A stretch of DNA of 54,290 nucleotides from CAZRHH01 sp964599885 (GCA_964599885.1 CAZRHH010000016.1:1-54290); one strand, 5' to 3'; positions 1-7,502 are shown, numbered from the stretch's first letter. Notes: generated by a model not told the origin, from the sequence alone. Made by a program: numbers and translations.

Positions 1-122
1 TAGCCCTCGGTCGTCCAGACGGGAGTGCGTCGGCCGGCTTCGTCGGCCGGCTCGTCGATGATCACGATCGCTTTGCCATCGGCGTCGTGGCCGGTGACGA
101 CGCGTCGAACGGGGAGTGCCAC
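1..122 (-). CDS. cupin-like protein, 5' end only
   Basis: The first 40 codons of a gene run off the left edge of the window. A GTG start at 122 follows an AAGGAG ribosome binding site (129-134) with a 6-nt gap. The peptide begins MALPVRRVVTGHDADGK and continues to a VWTTEG segment. This N-terminal style (RRVVTGHD..GK) is typical of small cupin-fold proteins annotated as cupin domain-containing. The barrel and its metal-binding histidines would lie outside the window, so the family call rests on the N-terminus alone. The gene is divergent from rnpB. Confidence 0.55.
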   Translation of the reverse strand, partial: MALPVRRVVTGHDADGKAIVIIDEPADEAGRRTPVWTTEG

Positions 123-176
123 GGGAGTCTCCTTCGAGGATGGGGCGCGCGCGGGTACGCCTGCGGACGTGTCGCG

Positions 177-182
177 TACGAT
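177..182 (+). promoter_or_regulatory. -10 element of rnpB
   Basis: TACGAT ends 5-6 nt before the first paired base of RNase P RNA, as expected for a -10 box of a stable RNA. The same hexamer precedes the SRP RNA gene at the other end of the window. No good -35 hexamer is visible at 16-18 nt. Confidence 0.5.
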
Positions 183-186
183 AAGC

Positions 187-582
187 GTGCCAGGGAGCCG
201 GGCGGCCGCCGGTCCCTCGTTCGCGAGGGGCGGGAGGAAAGTCCGAACTCCGCACGGACAGGGTGCCGGTTAACGGCCGGGCGGCGTGAGCCGACGGACA
301 GCGCCACAGAAACATACCGCCGGGTCGCTTCCTCGGGAGCAGCCCGGTAAGGGCGAAATGGTGCGGTAAGAGCGCACCGGCGGCGTGGAGACACCGCCGC
401 CGGGTAAACCCCACCCGGAGCAAGGCTACATAGGGGACCGTGCCCGTTTCGGCGGGCTAAGGGCTGCCCGCCCGAGCGTCCCGGGTCAGCCGCTCGAGCT
501 GCGGGGTAACTCGCAGCCCAGATAGATGGCCACCGCTCCGTTTCGGCGGGGTACAGAATTCGGCTTACAGGCCCGCTGGCAA
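187..582 (+). ncRNA. rnpB: RNase P RNA (bacterial type A)
   Basis: This is the catalytic RNA of ribonuclease P, which matures tRNA 5' ends. Recognised by the conserved blocks in order: GAGGAAAGTCCGAACTCC (about 235-252), the ACAGGGTGCCGGTTAAC block, GGTAAGGGCGAAA followed by GTGCGGTAAGAGCGCACC, and GTAAACCCCACCCGGAGCAA. These are followed by an AGATAGATG segment and the terminal ACAGAATTCGGCTTACAG. The P1 helix closes between TGCCAG (188-193) and CTGGCA (576-581), which sets the ends. Length of about 395 nt is normal. Short reading frames on both strands here are overlaps without meaning. Confidence 0.97.
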
Positions 583-606
583 GCAGCCTCTGCCGATGGC
601 GCAGGA

Positions 607-945
607 TTACCGATCGCGCGTCGTCTCCGGCTTGTGGAGCGGCGGCCTGCGCGTGTCACGCGCACCGGGCTTGAGGATGCGGGTGCGGCCGAGGCGGCGA
701 TCGTCGATGCCGCGGAGAACGCGTTCGATCTGCGCTGGCGGGAGATCGCGGCCGTAGAAGCGGAGGAAGAGTTTCTTTTCGACTTCGACGTCGGTGAGGT
801 GGGGTTCGTCATGCAGGATGCCCGCGCGGGCGATAGTGCGGGCGAAGTCGAACGCTTCGAGCGCCATCCGTCCGCGCTGCTCTGGCTGGAGAGCGTCCAA
901 CCGCTCGCGATAGAGCGCCGCGAACTTTTCACTCGTATCGCGCAT
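607..945 (-). CDS. small hypothetical protein paired with nucleotidyltransferase
   Basis: A 112-aa protein beginning MRDTSEKFAALYRERL. ATG at 945 is preceded by AGGAGG with a 6-nt gap and overlaps the last 17 nt of the upstream nucleotidyltransferase gene, so translation is probably coupled. The central part (residues about 20-80) is helical and rich in charged residues (EAFDFARTIARAG, LFLRFYGRDLPPAQIERV). The last 25 residues are Arg/Pro-rich and low in complexity. The family is not recognised. Pairing with a GSxAxxxY nucleotidyltransferase recalls two-gene MNT/AbiEii-type modules, but that role is inference only. Confidence 0.6.
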   Translation of the reverse strand: MRDTSEKFAALYRERLDALQPEQRGRMALEAFDFARTIARAGILHDEPHLTDVEVEKKLFLRFYGRDLPPAQIERVLRGIDDRRLGRTRILKPGARDTRRPPLHKPETTRDR

Positions 946-1493
946 CCCTAGCCTCCTCAAGCAACTCGCTGAGTCCCTCACGTCGCGTACGCTTCTCAAC
1001 GTAAGCCGCATCCAGTCCGGGGGGAGCCAGGAGCCAGTGGACATCGCGAAGCTGCAGTTTCTGACCGGCTCTCACGTGCCCCAGCAAGCTTGGCAAGAAT
1101 CAGATCTTCCCGCGACACCATCATAACGGGTTGACCGTCGACATCATGCGTCTGACGGCGAGCCATCACTTCGTCGGGATTCATCATTCGGTTGCGTGGT
1201 ATGACGTCGATCTTGACGAGCGTGCCAGGCGCGATCAGGTTGAACATGGTGCCATCGCGGCGGGCCTCTGCGATGAGATCTGGATCGGCGTCAAAGTCCT
1301 CGCGGAGTACTTTCGTGAGCGGATCCCATTCACTCGGGCGTGGATCGATCACGACATCTATGTCCCGGGTCATCCGTGGTTCGGCATAGAAACTGGCGGC
1401 AAGCGAACCTGTCAACATGTAGCTCACCCCGACGGAGTCAAGCGCGGCTGCCAGCCGGATCAGTGCTTCCATCTGTTGGTTGTTGCGTTCCAT
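929..1493 (-). pseudogene. nucleotidyltransferase-fold protein with apparent +1 frameshift
   Basis: Starts MERNNQQMEALIRLA at 1493 behind GGAGG. Residues about 18-45 carry the minimal nucleotidyltransferase signature GSLAASFYAEPRMTRDID, with the DxD metal pair inside TRDIDVVID, as in DUF6036/AbiEii-like proteins. After LILAKLA-GARESRSE the frame breaks at an AAA run (plus-strand ttt, 1058-1060). Removing one A restores LQLRDVHWLLAPPGLDAAYVEK and an in-frame stop at 929. This fits the family's usual C-terminal helices. The 565-nt length equals 188 codons plus one base. It may be a decayed gene, a sequencing error in a homopolymer, or programmed slippage. Confidence 0.7.
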
Positions 1494-1551
1494 CTGCCTC
1501 CAACCACCCAGCGCAGTATCGCACGCGGAAGCCGCACGCGGCGCTGCTGCG

Positions 1552-1557
1552 TATAGT
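1552..1557 (+). promoter_or_regulatory. -10 box giving a leaderless transcript
   Basis: TATAGT is followed by exactly 6 nt and then the ATG at 1564. No Shine-Dalgarno sequence is present. Spacing puts transcription start at or within a base of the start codon. Confidence 0.5.
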
Positions 1558-1563
1558 GAAGTG

Positions 1564-2199
1564 ATGCACGGTTCCCCGGACCAACGCGCGCCTCTGCTCG
1601 AACGGCCCCTCATTCGCGCGTTCGTCGGCGTTGTGTTGCTGGCGGCCGTCGGCGGCGTCCTGTTCTTTATCCGCAACGGCGGCGAGGACGGCGACGGCGC
1701 GACGCTTGAGGGCGCGCCGACGGTGTCGGCGTCGGTGGAGGCCGAAGGCGGTCTCGGCGCGCTGGACGACAATCCGCCGATCATCGGCCAGCCGGCGCCC
1801 GACTTCGCGCTGCGGAATCTTGACGGCGAGATCGTCCGGCTGAGCGATCTGCGCGGGAAGGTCGTGTTCGTGAACTTCTGGGCGACGTGGTGCGTTCCCT
1901 GCAAGAAGGAGCTGCCCGACATCCAGAAGCTGTACGACGAAAAGCGCGAGCAAGGCCTCGAAGTCCTCGCGATCAACTGGCAGGAGAACGCAGACGATGC
2001 GCGCGCGTTCTTCGAGTCACGCGACCTCGATCTTGTGGTGTTAATCGATGGTCCCGGCGATGTCTACGACCAGTACCGGCTGCAGGGGTTGCCGGACAGC
2101 TTCTTCGTCGACCGCGACGGCAATCTGGCGGCCATCTATTTTGGCGAACTAACCGAAGAGAAGATGCGCGATCGTCTCGAAACCGCCGGCCTGCCCTAG
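1564..2199 (+). CDS. membrane-anchored TlpA/ResA-family thioredoxin-like protein
   Basis: A 211-aa thiol-disulfide oxidoreductase of the AhpC-TSA/Redoxin (TlpA) type, acting outside the membrane in cytochrome c maturation or periplasmic-side thiol reduction. Residues 15-37 form one N-terminal membrane anchor. A low-complexity acidic linker follows to about residue 70, then the thioredoxin domain opens with PAPDFALRNLDG. The redox motif is WATWCVPC (Cys110 and Cys113), and the cis-Pro region is GLPDSFFVD. The ATG at 1564 is chosen because a -10 box lies 6 nt upstream; an earlier in-frame ATG at 1480 would add residues that do not look like this family. The stop overlaps the convergent amidohydrolase stop. 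Confidence 0.9.
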   Translation: MHGSPDQRAPLLERPLIRAFVGVVLLAAVGGVLFFIRNGGEDGDGATLEGAPTVSASVEAEGGLGALDDNPPIIGQPAPDFALRNLDGEIVRLSDLRGKVVFVNFWATWCVPCKKELPDIQKLYDEKREQGLEVLAINWQENADDARAFFESRDLDLVVLIDGPGDVYDQYRLQGLPDSFFVDRDGNLAAIYFGELTEEKMRDRLETAGLP

Positions 2200-3416
2200 C
2201 GCGCGTCCCTCACGACGCTGCCGCCCTGCACGACGACGCGGATGTTCGCCGCATCGGCGAGCAGCGCGATATCGGCGAGCGGATCGCCGGCGACAAGCAC
2301 CAGATCGGCGTCTTTGCCCTCTTCGACCGTGCCGATGCGGTCGGCCATCTGGAACAGCTCGGCGTTCGTCCGGGTCGCGCTGACGATCGCGCCCATGGCG
2401 CCGAGATGCCTTGCCTTCTCGACGATCTCCGAGCCGCGACGCCGCTGCTTCGGCCCCAGCAGGTCCGATCCGGATGCGATGTTTACGTTCGCTTGCATCG
2501 CGGTCTTGACGCTGCGCCCTGCTTCGGCGCGCACTAGTTCGAGCTTCGCGCGGCTGAACTCCGGTATCGCCGACGCACGCGCGAGGATCTCGAAGATGAC
2601 GAGCGTCGGTACCAAGTACGCGTCGGCTGCGGCCATGCGGCGGGCAGTCGCCTCGTCGAGCAGGCTGCCGTGCTCGATAGAGCGCACGCCGGCTTCGAGC
2701 GCATTGTTGATGGCGCCGGACGTGTGGCAATGCGCCATCACGTATTTGCCAAACGAGCGCGCCTCATGCACGGCCGCGGCCATCTCCTCGACGGTGAACT
2801 GGAGGCTTTCGAGTGGATCGTTGGGCGACATGATGCCGCCGGACGCCATCAGCTTGACCTGCGTCGCGCCGCGCCGGATCTGCGTGCGGGCGGCGCGGCG
2901 CACGTCGTCGGCGCTGTCGCAGATCTCGCTATGCGCGACGAGACCCGGGATCGATACCGATCCCTGTTCCTCGAAGCGGGGACGCTGATCGCCGTGCCCG
3001 CCCGTCTGTGAGATGAACGATCCGGACGGCAGGATGTGCGGCCCGGCGATCTGCCCCGATTCGACGGCGAGCGCGTAGGCGCAATCGAGCCCGCCGGCGT
3101 CGCGTACTGTCGTGAAACCTTCGTCGAGGGCGATGCGGATGTTCTCGATTACCTTGAGCACGTACGAGACGTGGCTCTCCGGCGGTTCGTTTGCGCCGGA
3201 TGCCGTTAGCCCGAAGTGGACGTGCGCGTCCGTGAGTCCAGGTAGCAGCGTCATGCCGGCACAACTGATTGTTTCTGCGCCGTTCCGCGCGACGACGGTA
3301 CCCACCCCTCCGATACGCGAAATGCGCCCGTCCTCCAGAAGTACGCTGGTGTGTGGCCGCGGCTCGGCGCCGTTGCCATCGATCAGGGTCGCGTCTTCGA
3401 GTAGTAGTGCGGTCAT
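2196..3416 (-). CDS. metal-dependent amidohydrolase (imidazolonepropionase/prolidase-like)
   Basis: A 406-aa amidohydrolase-superfamily TIM-barrel enzyme hydrolysing an amide or related C-N bond, substrate unknown. Visible ligands are the HxH pair in DAHVHFG (His65, His67), a candidate carboxylated lysine in QVKLMASGG, histidines in VMAHCH and IEHGSLL, and the aspartate in IASGSDLLG. These match the binuclear Xaa-Pro dipeptidase-like subgroup. ATG at 3416 follows AGAGG; an upstream in-frame start at 3434 would overlap the previous gene. It is the last gene of a three-gene operon with a mandelate-racemase-like enzyme. The pair suggests catabolism of a small acid or amide. Confidence 0.85.
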   Translation of the reverse strand: MTALLLEDATLIDGNGAEPRPHTSVLLEDGRISRIGGVGTVVARNGAETISCAGMTLLPGLTDAHVHFGLTASGANEPPESHVSYVLKVIENIRIALDEGFTTVRDAGGLDCAYALAVESGQIAGPHILPSGSFISQTGGHGDQRPRFEEQGSVSIPGLVAHSEICDSADDVRRAARTQIRRGATQVKLMASGGIMSPNDPLESLQFTVEEMAAAVHEARSFGKYVMAHCHTSGAINNALEAGVRSIEHGSLLDEATARRMAAADAYLVPTLVIFEILARASAIPEFSRAKLELVRAEAGRSVKTAMQANVNIASGSDLLGPKQRRRGSEIVEKARHLGAMGAIVSATRTNAELFQMADRIGTVEEGKDADLVLVAGDPLADIALLADAANIRVVVQGGSVVRDAR

Positions 3417-3430
3417 CGATCCTCTTTGCC

Positions 3431-3823
3431 TCACGGGGCCGGCGTGCGTTCGGGTTCGCGAAGATCGCTCGTCGCGAAGAAGCCGCGCGTGTCGAACGAC
3501 AGGCGGAACTCCGCCTGGGAGAGATCCTGGTACTCGAACTCGCGCTCGAACAGCAACTCTCCGGCGCGCGTCTCGACGCGGATCGTCGCCGGGTATTCGT
3601 CGCGTTTGACGACGAAGGCGCGCTCGCGGTCGCCGCTGGGTCCGAGTTCGGCGGTGCGACCATCGGCGAGCCGCACGATCACGTCGTCATCGATCTCGGT
3701 GTGGATGACGAGACCGCGCTGCTGGCCGGCGTTGCCGCTCAGCGTCGCCCAGAGTGTGATGGCGAAGACGACGCCTGCGAACGCCGCCAGCCCGACGAGT
3801 AGCAGCACGGCGCGTCTAGGCAC
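3431..3823 (-). CDS. single-TM hypothetical protein
   Basis: A 130-aa protein with an N-terminal membrane segment (residues about 5-28, LLLVGLAAFAGVVFAITLW) and an extracytoplasmic beta-rich domain, with segments such as VIVRLADGRTAEL and ATIRVETRAGELLFEREFEY. It overlaps the upstream enolase-superfamily gene by 8 nt and lies 14 nt before the amidohydrolase, so it is an operon member. No family is recognised. A proline-rich tail ends the protein. Confidence 0.7.
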   Translation of the reverse strand: MPRRAVLLLVGLAAFAGVVFAITLWATLSGNAGQQRGLVIHTEIDDDVIVRLADGRTAELGPSGDRERAFVVKRDEYPATIRVETRAGELLFEREFEYQDLSQAEFRLSFDTRGFFATSDLREPERTPAP

Positions 3824-4931
3824 GCTCGATCGCTTTCAGCCGGTCTTCGTCGAGTTCCACGCCGAGGCCCGGCTTATCCGGCACGTGCAGGTAGCCATCG
3901 CTATCGATCTGCATCGGCTCCGTCAGCATGAAGTCGCGATACTCCGGCACCCAGTTGGGCGGATCGAACGGAAACTCGATGAACGGGCAGTTGGAGACGG
4001 ACGCGGCGACCTGTAGATTTGCCGCCAGCCCGAGGCCGTTGGTCCACGTGTGCGGCGCGAACAGCAGGCCAGCCGCCTCGGCCATTCCGGCGACTTTCTT
4101 TGCGACGGTGATGCCGCCGGCGAACGTGCAGTCCGGCTGGTAGACGTCGAGGCTGCCCTTGTCGAAGTAGACCTGGAACTCGTGCAATCCGGCGTTCAGT
4201 TCGCCGCCCGCGACGCGGACCGTCGTGTTTGCGCGCACCTCGGCGAGACCATCGTAGTCGTACGCGTAGAGCGGCTCTTCGATCCAGAAGACATCGTACT
4301 GTTCGAGTTCGCGGACGACGCTGCGCGCTGTCTTTCTGTCCCAGGCGCCGGTGCGGCGATCGCCGGGCAGGTACCAGCCCCAGTTGCCGTCGACCATGAT
4401 CGTCATCGTGTCGCCGACGGCCTTGCGCACGGCGTCGAGCGTCTTGAGGTCGACGCGCCAATCCGGATTGTGGAACCGCAGCTTCACGGCCTTGAAGCCG
4501 ATGTCGCGGATCTGCAGCACGTCCTCGACGCGCTGTTCGAGACCGTGGATCTCCCCCGTCGAGCAATACGCCAGCAGCTTGTCGTTCTTGCCGCCGAGAA
4601 GCTTGTAGAGCGGCACGCCTGCCTTCTTTGCGGCGATATCCCAGAGCGCGATCTCGATCGGCCAGGGGCGGCCCATAAAGTTCGCGATGCCCCGCAGCGT
4701 GTGCCAGTGCTCCTCGATCGCCAGCGGATCCTTGCCGACGAAGAGCGCCGCCGCCGTGTTGAGCCGCGTCATCACGCCGCCGGCGCCGATGCCGGTGATG
4801 CCCTCATCCGTGTGAATCTCGACGACCGTCACGTCCTGGTGGCGCTCGGCGAACGGGCGCCACGTCGGGTGGAACGGGTGATCCTCGTGGCTGAAGACGA
4901 ATCTGCGGGTTTTAACTTCGGTGATTTTCAC
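3816..4931 (-). CDS. mandelate racemase/muconate lactonizing enzyme family protein
   Basis: A 371-aa enolase-superfamily enzyme that abstracts a proton alpha to a carboxylate. Catalytic features: KLR (Lys150, Arg152) on strand 2, metal ligands Asp181 (MVDGN), Glu219 (WIEEP) and Glu244 (AGGE), and the Asp267/His294 dyad (QPD, PHTWTNG). A full Lys plus His-Asp set assigns it to the MR subgroup (sugar-acid dehydratase or racemase-like). The substrate is not predictable from sequence alone. GTG start at 4931 follows AGGAGA with a 5-nt gap. It is first in an operon with the one-TM protein and the amidohydrolase. Confidence 0.9.
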   Translation of the reverse strand: MKITEVKTRRFVFSHEDHPFHPTWRPFAERHQDVTVVEIHTDEGITGIGAGGVMTRLNTAAALFVGKDPLAIEEHWHTLRGIANFMGRPWPIEIALWDIAAKKAGVPLYKLLGGKNDKLLAYCSTGEIHGLEQRVEDVLQIRDIGFKAVKLRFHNPDWRVDLKTLDAVRKAVGDTMTIMVDGNWGWYLPGDRRTGAWDRKTARSVVRELEQYDVFWIEEPLYAYDYDGLAEVRANTTVRVAGGELNAGLHEFQVYFDKGSLDVYQPDCTFAGGITVAKKVAGMAEAAGLLFAPHTWTNGLGLAANLQVAASVSNCPFIEFPFDPPNWVPEYRDFMLTEPMQIDSDGYLHVPDKPGLGVELDEDRLKAIERA

Positions 4932-4971
4932 GGCGTTCTCCTCGCTCGCGGAGAGCGTACCGAAGGGGGGT

Positions 4972-5006
4972 GGGAAGCGGGAGGCGGGAAGCGGGAAGCG
5001 GGAAGC
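4972..5006. repeat. five-copy 7-bp tandem repeat GGGAAGC
   Basis: GGGAAGC is repeated five times head to tail, with one variant copy (GGGAGGC, second unit). A related pattern in opposite orientation, with T in place of C, occurs at 25774-25795. Confidence 0.85.
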
Positions 5007-5016
5007 GAGTCGGGTT

Positions 5017-5053
5017 CAACGCAGAGGCACGAAGGGCGCGGAGCGCCGCAGAG
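5017..5053. repeat. dispersed GCAGAG/GCGGAG-type spacer element
   Basis: The stretch AACGCAGAGGCACGAAG followed by GGCGCGGAGCGCCGCAGAG has the periodic CGCAGAGG-CGCRRAG pattern. A cousin lies at 14593-14630. Such elements occur between genes in many unrelated genomes; no function is known to me. Confidence 0.55.
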
Positions 5054-5308
5054 TGTCCGGGGAGTTCGTTTCATAGTTTTCGCGTACCGATGTTCGTCGC
5101 GCGGCTCGCCCGGAACCTGGACGCCGAACGTAAAGAGTTGCTTCCAATCTACCCCCAGCCCGACGGAACTCGAACGGGCTGATGTCACGGTGACGCATAG
5201 CGGCGGGCGCGATTCGCCCGGTATCAGGGAGGATGCCGGTGCAGCACGGCGCAGAGGCGGCCGATACCCATCGGATGTCGCGCCGCCGCAAATAGCAAGG
5301 AGCGCTCT

Positions 5309-5914
5309 ATGACAAGCGATCCGCAGCACTCCGCCGCCGGTCTCGGGATCGCCGATACGGTTGACGCCCTCGCGCAGGCGATGCGCGTCTGGGATGCCGA
5401 CAGCTACGAGCACTGCGTCCGCACGGCAGAGTACGCGGCGGCCATCGCGCGCGACCTCTGCCTGAGCGGTGAGGCGGCGGAACACGTGCGCATCGGCGCG
5501 TTGCTGCACGACATCGGCAAGATGGGCGTCGACCTCAACGTGCTCAAGAAGCCAGGGAGCCTCGACGCCGAGGAAGCCGAGCACATCCATATGCATCCAG
5601 AGATGGGCGAGTCGATCCTGGCGCGCGTCCTGCCGCAGCCGATCGTCGACTGTGCAGCGGCGCATCACGAGCAGCCGGATGGCCGGGGTTATCCTCGCGG
5701 ACTCACGGAGGAGGCGATCCCGCTCGGGGCGCTGATCTGCCGCGTCGCGGACGTGCTGGATTCGCTCACGTCCGACCAGACGTACCGGCCCGCGATGACG
5801 CTCGCCGAAACGCTCGCTGAGCTTCGCGATGGCGCCGGCACCCGCTACAGCGCTCGCATCGTCGAAGCGCTGCTCGGCCTGATCGAACGCGAGGATCTGC
5901 GAGTCGCTGCGTAG
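5309..5914 (+). CDS. HD-GYP domain phosphodiesterase-like protein
   Basis: A 201-aa stand-alone HD-GYP domain with no sensor domain. Motifs are complete: HD in LLHDIGKMG (His67-Asp68), His93/His96 region (HIHMHPEMG), HHE (119-121) and DGRGYP (124-129), then RVADVLDSLTSDQTYRPA. This set binds a di- or tri-metal centre and is typical of enzymes hydrolysing cyclic di-GMP to pGpG/GMP. ATG at 5309 follows AAGGAG with a 6-nt gap. A second HD-GYP protein at 37720 and a degenerate GGDEF protein at 18339 make cyclic dinucleotide signalling likely in this organism. Confidence 0.88.
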   Translation: MTSDPQHSAAGLGIADTVDALAQAMRVWDADSYEHCVRTAEYAAAIARDLCLSGEAAEHVRIGALLHDIGKMGVDLNVLKKPGSLDAEEAEHIHMHPEMGESILARVLPQPIVDCAAAHHEQPDGRGYPRGLTEEAIPLGALICRVADVLDSLTSDQTYRPAMTLAETLAELRDGAGTRYSARIVEALLGLIEREDLRVAA

Positions 5915-6031
5915 TTCGACGGGGTGGCGCCGCTTAGCTTGACGCGATCAGGCCAGTGTTTCCCGCTGGTTCAGCTTCGGAAGCGGCCTCGCAAGGCGAA
6001 TCGCGTCATTCTCGGGATCGCCGCAATGCAA

Positions 6032-6060
6032 TTGTCGTTTCCCTTTAACAGGCGTTTAAT
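6032..6060 (+). promoter_or_regulatory. promoter of the candidate small RNA
   Basis: A -35 TTGTCG (6032-6037) and a -10 TTTAAT (6055-6060) are separated by 17 nt. Start of transcription would be about 6067. No reading frame of note follows within 200 nt, which suggests an RNA gene. Confidence 0.55.
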
Positions 6061-6066
6061 ACCCGT

Positions 6067-6250
6067 CTCCTAGGATGTGGCTGTAGGGTTTCGCCGAACG
6101 TGCATGTTGACCTCCTGCACGTGGGACTTCCGGGGGGCCGGAGCGCTCATACTTGTAAGGCCAAAAACCTAGCGCTTCGGCCCCGACCTCCTGTTCAGAG
6201 CAAGCACCCCCGTCGAAGTCGCGAGAGTCCCGCCTCTCGCGATTTCTTTT
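6067..6250 (+). ncRNA. candidate structured small RNA with two anti-SD-like motifs
   Basis: This ~184-nt transcript would run from the promoter above to an intrinsic terminator. Hairpin 1 pairs ACGTGCA (6098-6104) with TGCACGT (6116-6122), and its 11-nt loop displays GACCTCC. Hairpin 2 is a 14-bp stem (6134-6147 with 6171-6184, one G-T pair) around a 23-nt loop. The single-stranded linker repeats the motif (GACCTCCTG, 6185-6193). ACCTCCT is identical to the anti-Shine-Dalgarno end of 16S rRNA, so the RNA could pair with ribosome binding sites, as C-rich-loop sRNAs of alphaproteobacteria do. 6S RNA was considered for its length, but I could not draw the long rod with a central bubble. Confidence 0.55.
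6219..6250 (+). terminator. intrinsic terminator
   Basis: A perfect 9-bp stem (TCGCGAGAG with CTCTCGCGA), a 6-nt loop and a TTTCTTTT tail. It ends the candidate small RNA and insulates the hydrolase gene. Confidence 0.85.
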
Positions 6251-6266
6251 ATTCCGCGCGCCACCC

Positions 6267-6272
6267 TAGAAT
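6267..6272 (+). promoter_or_regulatory. -10 box giving a leaderless transcript
   Basis: TAGAAT lies 6 nt before the ATG at 6279 and no ribosome binding site is present. It follows directly after the upstream terminator. Confidence 0.55.
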
Positions 6273-6278
6273 CGCCGT

Positions 6279-7061
6279 ATGCCTTTCGCGCCCATCAACG
6301 GCATCCAGTTCTACTACGAATCGCACGGCGAAGGGCCAGCGGTCGTCTTCGCGCATGGCGCCGGCGGCAACCACCTGAGCTGGTGGCAGCAGATCCCCGT
6401 ATTCTCGAAGCGCTACCGCTGCATCACGTTCGACCACCGCGCCTTCGGCCGGACCTTCGATGGCGAGGGCGAAGCGAAGGTCGGCCGACGCGCCTTCCAC
6501 GACGACCTGCGCGACTTGCTCGACCTGCTCGACATATCCGATGCGCACGTCGTCGCCCAGTCGATGGGCGGCCGAACGGCCGTCGGCTTCGCGCTGCGCA
6601 ACCCCGGCCGCTGCAAGTCGATGGTGCTCGCCGGCACGACGGGCGGCGCTGTGACGGAAGACATCCGCGCGGACCAGCACGCGTATCGCCAGACCGACAT
6701 GGGCAGCCGCACGCTGATGCAGCGCGCCGTCTCGCCCGATCTGGCGCAGCGCTCGCCGGCGATGGACTTTTTGTACCGGTCGATTGGCCGTCTAAACCCG
6801 CCGCGCGCGAAAGACTTTCTCGCGCCGATCGCCGGCTACAGCGGCAGTTCCGCGACGCGTCTTGCCGAGGCGGGCTTCCCGATCCTGTTCCTCGTCGGCC
6901 GCCACGACGCGATCACGCCGCCGGACATCATCGAACGCTGCCACGCAGCCGTCCCCGGGTCGCAGTACCACGTCATCGAAGACAGCGGCCACTCGGCGTA
7001 CTTCGAGCAGCCGGAGGCGTTTAATGCGGCGGTGATGCGGTTTTTGGACGAGGCGGGGTAG
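6279..7061 (+). CDS. alpha/beta-fold hydrolase
   Basis: A 260-aa alpha/beta hydrolase. The oxyanion region is HGAGGNHLSWW (residues 26-36), the nucleophile elbow QSMGG (Ser95), the acid Asp210 (VGRHDAITPP) and the base His238 (EDSGHSAYFEQP). Together they make a complete Ser-Asp-His triad. Length and arrangement match 3-oxoadipate enol-lactonase/esterase-like members, but the substrate cannot be named. The gene appears to be transcribed alone from a -10 box immediately upstream. Confidence 0.9.
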   Translation: MPFAPINGIQFYYESHGEGPAVVFAHGAGGNHLSWWQQIPVFSKRYRCITFDHRAFGRTFDGEGEAKVGRRAFHDDLRDLLDLLDISDAHVVAQSMGGRTAVGFALRNPGRCKSMVLAGTTGGAVTEDIRADQHAYRQTDMGSRTLMQRAVSPDLAQRSPAMDFLYRSIGRLNPPRAKDFLAPIAGYSGSSATRLAEAGFPILFLVGRHDAITPPDIIERCHAAVPGSQYHVIEDSGHSAYFEQPEAFNAAVMRFLDEAG

Positions 7062-7085
7062 CGGGCGGAGCCGCTCGCAGGGCGC

Positions 7086-7502
7086 CTAGAAGCTGCTGCG
7101 TAGGCCGAGAGCCGCCTCGACTTGCTTGCGAAGATCGTCTGTTTCGTCGGACGACAGACTTGACAGGCCAATCAAAGCGCCCTGCGCCTCGCGTAAATTC
7201 TTCCAACTTGGGATCAGCCGCATCGCGACAAACACCTGATACAAGACGACAGCTTGGCCGTGGGCTACCAGCGCCGCCGCCGATCTTCGTAGCGCGTGGC
7301 TGGCCTCGATGAGCTCGGAACTGGAGTACGCATTTGATTTCGGGTTGTAGTACACGTTAGCGAAGTAGAGGAGAGCGTCGGCAACCTTACCGATTTGAAG
7401 TCTTAGTTCATGCACCGGCTCGAGAAGCAGCTTGGTGATGACCTGGCCTGCGACGTACACAACCACGCCGACGAGAACGGTAACAGTCGCGGTTTCCCAC
7501 AT
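7086..7502 (-). CDS. hypothetical membrane-anchored protein
   Basis: A 138-aa protein with an N-terminal membrane segment (residues about 6-22, VTVLVGVVVYVAGQVI) and a helical cytoplasmic domain (ELRLQIGKVADALLYFANVYYN, later SSLSSDETDDLRKQVEAAL). No SD sequence is visible. Codon third positions are less GC-rich than in neighbouring genes, as in the next gene at 7762. No family recognised; the pair may be acquired DNA. Confidence 0.7.
   Translation of the reverse strand: MWETATVTVLVGVVVYVAGQVITKLLLEPVHELRLQIGKVADALLYFANVYYNPKSNAYSSSELIEASHALRRSAAALVAHGQAVVLYQVFVAMRLIPSWKNLREAQGALIGLSSLSSDETDDLRKQVEAALGLRSSF

Larger units (their letters stand above)
4932..5308. other. intergenic region, divergent promoters and repeats
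   Basis: This 377-nt gap separates divergent genes. It holds the GGGAAGC tandem repeat and a dispersed GCAGAG-type element, described separately. Apart from the AAGGAG site before 5309 I see no convincing gene. I compared it with c-di-GMP riboswitches because of the HD-GYP gene downstream and found no match to the conserved blocks. Confidence 0.5.

Noticed and set aside
486..932. Minus-strand frame overlapping RNase P RNA
   Set aside because: It covers the conserved RNA core and is out of frame with the better-supported small gene at 607-945.
5180..5308. c-di-GMP or cobalamin riboswitch upstream of the HD-GYP gene
   Set aside because: No GEMM-type conserved blocks or B12-box-like sequence found in this leader.
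4050..5312. Long plus-strand frame of 420 codons antisense to the mandelate-racemase-like gene
   Set aside because: High GC makes long antisense frames frequent here. The minus-strand gene has complete enolase motifs and an SD, and the antisense product has no recognisable family.
6067..6250. 6S RNA as identity of the small RNA
   Set aside because: Length and promoter-terminator layout fit, but I could not draw one long rod with a central bubble. The separate hairpins and ACCTCCT motifs fit a different class. A covariance search would settle it.
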